Assembly (NCBI RefSeq): GCF_964031245.1
Contig: NZ_OZ035017.1
Location: forward strand, 1-64,000
DNA length: 64,000 nucleotides
Source of the DNA: Rickettsiella endosymbiont of Miltochrista miniata
GTDB lineage: Bacteria; Pseudomonadota; Gammaproteobacteria; Diplorickettsiales; Diplorickettsiaceae
Reading direction: 5' to 3'
Shown: positions 57,239-64,000 of the stretch, one piece after another
Layout of the letters: every line of letters begins with the position of its first letter
Numbering within the stretch: the first letter of the stretch is position 1
The notes under the pieces: model-generated
What the model was told of the DNA's origin: nothing
Databases searched by the model: none
The model's input: only the letters and a program-made list of their open reading frames with translations
Translations under genes and position numbers: made by a program

Positions 57239-59842
57239 ATGAGTCTTAATAAGTTAACCAGTCAGTTTCAAAACGCGTTAGCAGAATCTCAATCACTGGC
57301 TATAGGGCAAGATAATTCTTTTATTGAGCCTATTCATTTGATGTCTGCTTTGTTGCAGCAAGAGAATGGCACGGTCAAACCTTTATTGAGTAAAGCTAAT
57401 GTTAATTTGAACCAATTAACTAAAAACTTGGATGAGGCCATTGCGCGTTTACCTAAAGTACAAACTTCAACTCCTGGGGAGATTTATCCTTCGAATGATC
57501 TTGTTCGCTTACTGAATGTCACCGATAAGCTTGCACAACAACGAAATGATGAATATTTATCAAGCGAATTATTTGTACTTGCGGCTATAGATGATAAAAG
57601 TGTTTTGGGTGAATTATTAAGAAAAGCAGGTGCTAGCAAAGCATTGCTTGAGCAAGCAGTAAAGGATATACGAGGCGGAGAGGCAGTGAATGATCCTGAA
57701 GCAGAAGGCCGTCGTGGGGCCTTGGAAAAATACACAATTGATCTAACGGCTCAGGCATCGCAAGGAAAACTTGATCCAGTTATCGGCCGTGATGATGTGA
57801 TACGTAGAACTATTCAAGTGCTACAAAGACGAACTAAAAATAATCCAGTTCTTATTGGTGAGCCTGGTGTGGGTAAAACCGCTGTAGTGGAAGGACTCGC
57901 ACAACGTATTGTTAATCACGAAGTTCCAGAAGGATTAAGAAACAAACGCTTGCTGGCTTTAGATATGGGCTCATTAATTGCTGGAGCTAAATATCGAGGA
58001 GAATTTGAAGAACGATTAAAAGCAGTTTTGAATGAGCTTGCAAAGCAAGAGGGACAAATAATTCTATTTATAGATGAGTTGCATACCATGGTTGGTGCTG
58101 GGAAAGCAGAAGGGGCTATGGATGCAGGAAATATGTTAAAACCCGCTTTAGCGAGAGGTCAATTACATTGTATCGGGGCAACTACCTTAAATGAATATAG
58201 AAATTATATTGAAAAAGATGCCGCATTAGAACGTCGTTTTCAAAAAATTCTAGTAGATGAGCCTACTGTTGAAGATACTATAGCCATCTTACGTGGTTTA
58301 AAACAACGTTATGAGATTCACCATGGCGTAGAAATTATGGATTCAGCTATTCTTGCTGCAGCCACTTTATCACATCGCTATATTTCGGATAGGAATTTGC
58401 CCGATAAAGCCATTGATCTCATCGATGAGGCCGCTAGTCGAATTAGAATCGAAATCGATTCCAAGCCAGAAAAACTGGATCGCTTAGATAGACGATTAAT
58501 TCAGTTAAAAATGGAGCGAGAAGCATTAAAAAAGGAAACTGATGAATCCTCTAAGATTAGATTGGAAAATTTAGAAAATGAGATTACTGAGCTTTCAAAA
58601 AAATATGCCGATCTTAACGAGGTTTGGAAAGCTGAAAAAGCTACCTTGCAAGGCGAGCAAAAAATCAAAAGTGAGCTTGAAAAGGCACAATTTGAATTAG
58701 AAAAAGCGCGGCGTTCGGGCGATTTAAATCGAATGTCAGAATTACAATATGGCCATATTCCCGCTTTGGAGAAAAAATTATTGGCTGCTCAGAAAATGGA
58801 AAACAAAGAGCCTCAATTAGTACGCAATAAGGTTAGCGAGAAAGAAATTGCGGAAATTGTTTCGCAATGGACGGGAATACCCGTCTCTAAAATGCTAGAA
58901 GGGGAGCGAGAAAAATTATTACATATGGAAGATGCGCTACATCAACGTGTAGTGGGTCAAGATGAAGCAATTTCTGTTGTAGCGAATGCTATTCGACGAT
59001 CCCGAGCCGGTTTATCGGATCCTAAGCGTCCGATTGGATCATTTATTTTTTCAGGACCTACCGGCGTCGGTAAAACAGAAGTTTGCAAAGCTTTAGCAGG
59101 ATTTTTATTTGATTCTGACGATGCGATGGTGCGTTTAGATATGTCTGAATTTATGGAAAAACATTCTGTTGCGCGTCTCATTGGTGCTCCTCCAGGATAT
59201 GTAGGTTATGAAGAAGGGGGCTATCTTACCGAAGCAGTTCGTCGAAAACCTTATTCCGTAGTCCTTCTGGATGAAATTGAAAAAGCGCATGGGGATGTAT
59301 TTAATATTTTATTGCAAGTATTAGAGGATGGTCGTTTAACTGATGGCCAGGGACGCACAGTAGATTTTCGTAATACCGTTATAGTGATGACGTCAAATTT
59401 AGGTTCACAAATTATTCAAGAGTTGACCTCTAAAAAAGATTACTCAGCATTAAAAAGTACGCTAATGGATATCATTGCACAGCATTTTCGACCTGAATTT
59501 ATTAATCGTGTTGATGAGGTAGTTGTTTTTCATGCTTTAACTGAAAAACAGATTCACTCTATAACTTCAATCCAATTAGAGAGACTGCGCGAACGTCTGA
59601 ATGAACGTGATTTACAATTAGAAGTCAGTGCAGCTGCGGTTAATCACATTGCCAAAATGGGCTATGATTCTGTTTATGGGGCGCGACCTTTAAAACGTAC
59701 CATTCAACAAGAATTGGAGAATCCGATTGCAAAAGATATGATTGAAGAAAAATTCTTACCTGGAGACAAAATTTTTGTAGACTATATCGATGGGGAAATA
59801 AAATTAACGGCAAAAAAAACAAAAACTAAAACTAAGAAGTAA
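57239..59842 (+). CDS. clpB: Disaggregase ClpB
   Basis: ClpB is a hexameric AAA+ chaperone that rescues aggregated proteins with DnaK. The N domain spans about 1-150. AAA1 has Walker [10 protein letters not shown] near 205, followed by the coiled-coil M domain (about 400-530). AAA2 has GPTGVGKTE near 607 and [20 protein letters not shown]. The length of 867 is typical. GAGGGGA provides a strong ribosome site. I could not define a convincing heat-shock promoter upstream. Confidence 0.97.
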   Translation: MSLNKLTSQFQNALAESQSLAIGQDNSFIEPIHLMSALLQQENGTVKPLLSKANVNLNQLTKNLDEAIARLPKVQTSTPGEIYPSNDLVRLLNVTDKLAQQRNDEYLSSELFVLAAIDDKSVLGELLRKAGASKALLEQAVKDIRGGEAVNDPEAEGRRGALEKYTIDLTAQASQGKLDPVIGRDDVIRRTIQVLQRRTKNNPVLIGEPGVGKTAVVEGLAQRIVNHEVPEGLRNKRLLALDMGSLIAGAKYRGEFEERLKAVLNELAKQEGQIILFIDELHTMVGAGKAEGAMDAGNMLKPALARGQLHCIGATTLNEYRNYIEKDAALERRFQKILVDEPTVEDTIAILRGLKQRYEIHHGVEIMDSAILAAATLSHRYISDRNLPDKAIDLIDEAASRIRIEIDSKPEKLDRLDRRLIQLKMEREALKKETDESSKIRLENLENEITELSKKYADLNEVWKAEKATLQGEQKIKSELEKAQFELEKARRSGDLNRMSELQYGHIPALEKKLLAAQKMENKEPQLVRNKVSEKEIAEIVSQWTGIPVSKMLEGEREKLLHMEDALHQRVVGQDEAISVVANAIRRSRAGLSDPKRPIGSFIFSGPTGVGKTEVCKALAGFLFDSDDAMVRLDMSEFMEKHSVARLIGAPPGYVGYEEGGYLTEAVRRKPYSVVLLDEIEKAHGDVFNILLQVLEDGRLTDGQGRTVDFRNTVIVMTSNLGSQIIQELTSKKDYSALKSTLMDIIAQHFRPEFINRVDEVVVFHALTEKQIHSITSIQLERLRERLNERDLQLEVSAAAVNHIAKMGYDSVYGARPLKRTIQQELENPIAKDMIEEKFLPGDKIFVDYIDGEIKLTAKKTKTKTKK

Positions 59843-59890
59843 ATAATTTTTTAAGATATATGAGGACTCAGGGAGCAATACAGAAAAAAA

Positions 59891-60637
59891 TCAATTGGGA
59901 AGAACATTCATAGGGTATTTGATAATATCAAAATAGGGAGAATAGTCAAAGTCGCGCGGCGAGTAAAGTCTAGGGTTAATTTTATAAAATTTAAGACTTT
60001 CCCCATCACCTTTTAATAATGGTAATATCGGAAAATTGACCGATTGAAAGGCTTCCGCCAATAGTGAAGAACAACTTTCTTTAGTTCTTATCCCCGGCTT
60101 GTAATTAAATAGTGTAGAGTGCCATCTACGCGGTAAAAGTGGCCAAGGCATTAAAAAACGTCCTAAGTCAAAAATTAATCTAAAATCATATTCTATGCCT
60201 AACTTTTTTAAAGCGTAGCCAATAATTTTTTGTCCATCTTGATAAGAAATATTTCTTGGACGACAAATGCGGATATGTTCTTTTTCATATTTTTTTAATG
60301 GTGAGATTAAAGCTCCTTTTCCTAATAAGCTTTCAAATACTAATTGTTCGCTGGGATCGCCAGAGTAAAATTCGGTAATTCTTTTTTGCATCTCCTTATC
60401 TTCAATGTCATACAAGCGACCAATATACAGCGCGGCATGTGACCAGGAGCTGCGCGTAATTACTTTAATCATTTGACTGATACGGTTGCGACCTTCTATT
60501 AACAAAACATCACAGGGTCGTAGTTCTTGGCGAAGTTTATTAAAATCACTTAATGGAATTGGTTGAGGAGCTTCTACTTCTTTATTAAGCCATCTAAAAA
60601 AAAAGTTAAATAGTTTATTGGTTAAATCCATCTGCAT
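59891..60637 (-). CDS. YiiX/YebB-like NlpC/P60-related cysteine peptidase (C92 type)
   Basis: The protein matches the permuted NlpC/P60 group. The likely catalytic His is in SSWSHAALYIG and the Cys in TKESCSSLLAEAF. A central GYALKKLGIEYDFRL stretch is also usual in this family. Substrates of the family are not well defined; lipid-linked or peptide amide hydrolysis are possibilities. There is no signal peptide. The 248-residue gene stands between purB and clpB. Confidence 0.75.
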   Translation of the reverse strand: MQMDLTNKLFNFFFRWLNKEVEAPQPIPLSDFNKLRQELRPCDVLLIEGRNRISQMIKVITRSSWSHAALYIGRLYDIEDKEMQKRITEFYSGDPSEQLVFESLLGKGALISPLKKYEKEHIRICRPRNISYQDGQKIIGYALKKLGIEYDFRLIFDLGRFLMPWPLLPRRWHSTLFNYKPGIRTKESCSSLLAEAFQSVNFPILPLLKGDGESLKFYKINPRLYSPRDFDYSPYFDIIKYPMNVLPN

Positions 60638-60698
60638 AAATTATCCTGGATTTTAATTCTTGCCTGGGACGCGTAGAACCATTTGGGTGTTTAAAATT

Positions 60699-62066
60699 TT
60701 AGATAGCTTGTGCCAATTCGATTGCATAGCCTAAATAACTAGTAGGCGATAATTCGAGTAAGCTTTGTTTAATATCGTCGGGTATTTTTAGGTCGTTAAT
60801 AAATTGATGAAGAGTTTTTTGATTAAGTTTTTTACCTTGTGTTAAGGCCTTTAATTGTTCGTAAGGCATTTCAGCCCCATATCGTCTTAAAATTGTTTGT
60901 ATAGCTTCGGCCAATATTTCCCAATGGTGATTGAGATCTTCCAATAACCTAGTATCATCGATAGAAATTTTTTCTAAGCCAGAATATAAACTTTTGTGGG
61001 CAACTAAATTAGTTGCAAATGCTGTTCCAAGATTACGTAGTAGTGTTGAATCTCTTAAATCACGTTGCCAACGCGAGATAGGTAAGGTCTTTGAAAAATG
61101 TTGGTATAGGCTATTGGCTAAGCTAAAATTTCCCTCAGCATTTTCAAAGTCGATAGGATTGATTTTATGAGGCATGGTAGATGAACCCACTTCACCTAGC
61201 TTAGTTTTTTGTTTGAAATAACCCAAAGAAATATAACCCCAGCAATCGGCAGTCAAGTTAATTAATATAGTATTAATTCGTTTTAAACTGTCACAATATT
61301 CTGCAATATAGTCATGAGGTTCAATCTGTGTAGTATAAGCATTCCAATCTAAACCTAGACTGGTTACAAATTTCTCGCTAATTTCGGGCCAATTAATATC
61401 GGGGTACGCAAAGCGATGAGCATTGTAATTACCAATAGCACCATTAAACTTACCGACTATTTTTACTGCAGCAAATAATTTTTCCTGTTCTATTAAGCGT
61501 TGAGTAAAATTAGCAAATTCTTTACCCATAGTGGTGGGTATAGCGGGTTGACCGTGCGTACGACCAAGCATCGCATGCGTAGCATATTGATGTGAGTATT
61601 TTTTTAAATAAGTAATGAGTTTTTGAATAGCAGGGAGTAAATGTTGAGCGCGTACTTCTTTAAGCATTAAAGCGTAAGCCAAGTTATTAATGTCATCAGA
61701 GGTGCAACCGAAATGTATAAATTCTCGGATCGATACTAACTGCGGATTTTTAGCTAGTTTTTCTTTCAAAAAATACTCAACTGCTTTAATGTCGTGTCGA
61801 GTTGTCTTTTCTAGCGTTTTAATTCTTTCAGCATCTTCCAAATTAAAATCTTCAATAATATGATTCAATTGTTGCTGGGTTGCTGAAGAAAATGCAGAAA
61901 TCTCCTTGATGCCCGAATGGTCAGCAAGGGTTTGTAACCAGCGTATTTCAATGAATACTCTAAAATAGAATAAACCATATTCGCTACATAAAGGACGTAA
62001 ACTATCGGTTTTATCTGAGTAACGACCATCAATAGGAGAAATCGCGGTTAAAGGGTTGAGTTGCAC
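60699..62066 (-). CDS. purB: Adenylosuccinate lyase
   Basis: PurB acts twice in purine synthesis, on SAICAR and on adenylosuccinate. The fumarase-superfamily signature is GSSTMPHKINPIDFENAEGN. TRHDIKAVEYFLKE and GRTHGQPAIPTTMGKE are family motifs of the gammaproteobacterial type. The length of 455 residues is normal. It is 20 bp downstream of hpf on the same strand. Confidence 0.96.
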   Translation of the reverse strand: MQLNPLTAISPIDGRYSDKTDSLRPLCSEYGLFYFRVFIEIRWLQTLADHSGIKEISAFSSATQQQLNHIIEDFNLEDAERIKTLEKTTRHDIKAVEYFLKEKLAKNPQLVSIREFIHFGCTSDDINNLAYALMLKEVRAQHLLPAIQKLITYLKKYSHQYATHAMLGRTHGQPAIPTTMGKEFANFTQRLIEQEKLFAAVKIVGKFNGAIGNYNAHRFAYPDINWPEISEKFVTSLGLDWNAYTTQIEPHDYIAEYCDSLKRINTILINLTADCWGYISLGYFKQKTKLGEVGSSTMPHKINPIDFENAEGNFSLANSLYQHFSKTLPISRWQRDLRDSTLLRNLGTAFATNLVAHKSLYSGLEKISIDDTRLLEDLNHHWEILAEAIQTILRRYGAEMPYEQLKALTQGKKLNQKTLHQFINDLKIPDDIKQSLLELSPTSYLGYAIELAQAI

Positions 62067-62086
62067 ATGGGCCTCGATAAGTTTAT

Positions 62087-62422
62087 TTACAGCTCTTCGG
62101 ATTCCTCTGGACCATATTTTTCTGATCGATCATGTCGTTTTTCTTTGATTTTTTGTTTATGTTTATTGATTTGCTGTTCTATTCTATCAACTAAGTCATC
62201 AATAGCAGGATATAGACTTTCGTTTTCGGCACTTGCGTAAAATTCAGTACCATGTGTATGAACTAGGGCTTTAACGACTTGATCTAAGTTTTCAAGGCTT
62301 AATGTGACATGTATGGCTGTAGTTTTATGAGTTATACGTTCCAGTCGTTTGAATTTATCGAGTATATATTGTTTTAAGGCTTCAGTAACTTTAATGCCAT
62401 CATCTGTAATAGTAATTTGCAT
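62087..62422 (-). CDS. hpf: Ribosome hibernation promoting factor (short form)
   Basis: HPF binds the 30S decoding region and promotes ribosome dimerisation in stationary phase. The 111-residue protein has ITITDDGIKVTEALKQYILD and the later SLYPAIDDLVDRIEQQINKH. A charged tail follows. It usually lies after rpoN in the lpt cluster; here rpoN is absent. Confidence 0.93.
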   Translation of the reverse strand: MQITITDDGIKVTEALKQYILDKFKRLERITHKTTAIHVTLSLENLDQVVKALVHTHGTEFYASAENESLYPAIDDLVDRIEQQINKHKQKIKEKRHDRSEKYGPEESEEL

Positions 62423-62478
62423 TAGACCCTCTATCTTTATAATCTATAGTCTTTGATATTATTCTGAAATGCATAGTG

Positions 62479-62484
62479 ATTATA
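62479..62484 (-). promoter_or_regulatory. Candidate -10 box upstream of hpf
   Basis: A perfect TATAAT lies on the minus strand 57 bp before the hpf start. No good -35 box has the right spacing; TTGACT exists but is about 23 bp upstream. The 222-bp hpf-lptB gap that holds it shows no rpoN remnant that I can see. Confidence 0.4.
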
Positions 62485-62644
62485 CCTTAGGTTACGCAGT
62501 AAAGTAGAGTCAAACGACTTTATTAGACTATTTTTTTAAACCTGATGGGGGTTTTTTAGACAAAGGTATAGTTTAAATTTGTTTTATAAGGCGGCTTGCG
62601 CAAAATTTAATCATTTTTCACTTTATTTACTCACACCTTTACAA

Positions 62645-63370
62645 TTAAAGATCAAATTCATGGCCTAAATAGACTTCCCTGACACGTTGATTATTCAATA
62701 CTTCTTTTGGAGTCCCCACATAGATGGTTTCCCCCTCGCTCACTATATAAGCACGTTTACAAATGGTAAGGGTTTCCCGAACATTATGATCGGTAATCAA
62801 AACGCCTATACCACGCCGACTAAGATGAATAATCATGCGCTTAATATCGACCACAGAAATTGGATCGATTCCTGCAAAAGGTTCATCTAATAGCATGAAT
62901 TTTGGCTCCATAGCCAAAGCGCGAGCAATCTCCACGCGACGACGTTCACCACCCGATAAACTAATTCCCAACGTATCGCGGATGTGTGTAATGTGGAATT
63001 CATGAAGTAGATTTTCGAGATGTTGTTTACGTTGTTCTTTTGACAGATCTTTACGTAATTGGAGTATAGCGAGGATATTATCGGCAACAGATAATTTACG
63101 AAATATTGAAGGTTCTTGAGGTAAATAACCGATACCTGCCTTAGCCCTGGCGTGCATAGCCAAATGCGTAATATTATGATTATCTAATAAAATTTTACCT
63201 TGTGCACTTTCAATTAGACCCACAATCAAATAAAAGCTCGTGGTTTTTCCAGCTCCATTAGGGCCTAACAAACCCACTACTTCTCCGGTTTCTAGTTCTA
63301 AGGAAACATTTTTGACAACAACGCGAGAATGGTAACGTTTGGCCAAATTGATAGCATGTAATTTACTCAT
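62645..63370 (-). CDS. lptB: LPS export ABC transporter ATPase LptB
   Basis: LptB powers LPS extraction from the inner membrane with LptFG. Walker A is GPNGAGKTT, the signature is [15 protein letters not shown] and Walker B is [13 protein letters not shown]. The H-loop is [11 protein letters not shown]. The length of 241 is exact for the family. It overlaps lptA by 4 bp. Confidence 0.96.
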   Translation of the reverse strand: MSKLHAINLAKRYHSRVVVKNVSLELETGEVVGLLGPNGAGKTTSFYLIVGLIESAQGKILLDNHNITHLAMHARAKAGIGYLPQEPSIFRKLSVADNILAILQLRKDLSKEQRKQHLENLLHEFHITHIRDTLGISLSGGERRRVEIARALAMEPKFMLLDEPFAGIDPISVVDIKRMIIHLSRRGIGVLITDHNVRETLTICKRAYIVSEGETIYVGTPKEVLNNQRVREVYLGHEFDL

Positions 63371-63924
63371 GAGTGTACAGGTTGCAATGGAGCTATTAGT
63401 ATTTGAGTATGCCCTTCTTTTGAGATAGGGGAACCGACGGTTTTCTTTTTAAAATCATAGTTAATTTGGGGGCCTTTGACATGATTTTGTCCTTGCACAA
63501 TCTCGGCATTACCCACAGCTTCTAACCAATCTTTTTGTGGATAATAATAGATCGTATTTCCAGTAGCAATTAACTTAGGTCGATTGGGAAATATAAGTGC
63601 GCGATAATGTGCTGGATTACCGGTAGCGATTATTTTGGTGACTTGACCATTTTGATCGGCATAACTGGTGGCATAGTCTGCTGTGAGAACTCCTGATCCT
63701 TGAGTCAACTTAATATGCCCCTGATAGATGCCTAATTTTGTCTCATTATTATATGACAAAGTATCAGATTCAAAATAGATAGTTTGTCCCATATCTTTTG
63801 GATGAGCATAAACAGAGATACTAGGCGTATTCAGTATTAATAGGACTAGGCATAATAAATAGTCTTTATTTATTTTAAATGGTTTTTTTTTCAAGTGATC
63901 TTGAATCCACATCTTAAACCTCAT
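63367..63924 (-). CDS. lptA: LPS transport periplasmic protein LptA
   Basis: LptA forms the periplasmic bridge for LPS between LptC and LptD. A signal peptide ([16 protein letters not shown]) precedes the OstA-like beta-jellyroll domain, with [20 protein letters not shown] and [14 protein letters not shown]5 (63912) is an alternative start. The ATG at 63924 shares a base with the lptC stop. Confidence 0.9.
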   Translation of the reverse strand: MRFKMWIQDHLKKKPFKINKDYLLCLVLLILNTPSISVYAHPKDMGQTIYFESDTLSYNNETKLGIYQGHIKLTQGSGVLTADYATSYADQNGQVTKIIATGNPAHYRALIFPNRPKLIATGNTIYYYPQKDWLEAVGNAEIVQGQNHVKGPQINYDFKKKTVGSPISKEGHTQILIAPLQPVHS

Positions 63925-64000
63925 TACATTTTTGCAGGTTTGAGTTGGCCCTTTACTTGAGATAAAAGTCGAATCGTTTTTGTATTAAAATTAGCATGTA
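63924..64000 (-). CDS. lptC: LPS export protein LptC, C-terminal fragment at window edge
   Basis: The last 24 codons of a gene enter from the window edge, ending TKTIRLLSQVKGQLKPAKM before the stop. This fits the LptC C-terminus (LLSxVRG-like). Its position directly before lptA, overlapping by one base, supports the call. Confidence 0.7.
   Translation of the reverse strand, partial: HANFNTKTIRLLSQVKGQLKPAKM

Noticed and set aside
62540-62565. Terminator AAACC-TGATGG-GGGTTTTTT in the hpf-lptB gap
   Set aside because: The T-tract is on the plus strand, but all nearby genes are on the minus strand, so it has no transcript to terminate.

Overview
The window is a compact, AT-rich bacterial chromosome segment that opens at the replication-initiation locus (dnaA-dnaN-recF) and ends inside the LPS-transport lpt operon. 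Gene content points to a gammaproteobacterium: hldE/hldD heptose synthesis, Kdo hydroxylase, lptCAB, ubiJ/ubiK, PtsP, ComM and TrhO. The AT-rich coding sequence, an ankyrin-repeat protein, repeat-derived insertions inside genes and Legionellales-like gene types suggest an intracellular Coxiellaceae/Rickettsiella-like member of the Legionellales. That placement is my inference; no database was searched.

Layout. 0-4 kb: dnaA (with a frameshifted C-terminus), dnaN, recF, an SMR exporter, and two parS-like centromere sites. 4-11.4 kb, mostly minus strand: two paralogous small lipoproteins, trhO, tRNA-Thr, birA, kdoO, comM, ubiK and a phosphotransferase/P-loop kinase fusion. 11.4-17 kb, plus: cfa, rppH, ptsP, DprE1-like oxidase. 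17-22 kb, minus: prlC, MFS exporter, recX, recA. 22-25 kb, plus: hldE-hldD and a secreted ComEA-like protein. 25-27 kb, minus: cytochrome c and class I aldolase. 27-35.6 kb, plus: the complete F-ATPase operon atpIBEFHAGDC and glmU. 35.6-39.3 kb, minus: class A beta-lactamase, a host-attachment-family protein, amidase, sodC. 39.7-49 kb: LysR regulator, SDR reductase, acnB, yggS, a single-chain glycyl-tRNA synthetase with a (TEN)10 insertion, typA, and a hypothetical gene. 49-54.8 kb, plus: ubiE-ubiJ-ubiB, a TatA-like protein, a single-domain response regulator, an ankyrin protein, ispH. 54.8-64 kb: aqpZ, a type IV pilin-like protein, sppA, clpB, a C92-type peptidase, purB, hpf, lptB-lptA-lptC.

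Functional themes. Envelope biogenesis is spread through the window (hldE/D, kdoO, glmU, lptCAB, and possibly the DprE1-like/SDR pair). Ubiquinone accessory genes (ubiE, J, B, K), the ATP synthase and a cytochrome c point to respiratory energy metabolism.

The most unusual signal is a dispersed element of about 122 bp with four copies in the window: 9287-9404, 25557-25679, 28723-28844 and 40748-40869. Its two end modules are strongly conserved and its central ~27 bp is variable. Copies sit between atpE and atpF, upstream of comM, across the start of the cytochrome gene, and across the start of the SDR gene. In the last two it supplies N-terminal codons, much as Rickettsia palindromic elements do. 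Other points are a 9-bp tandem array inside glycyl-tRNA synthetase, a five-residue insertion in RecA, and the A9-tract frameshift at the end of dnaA.
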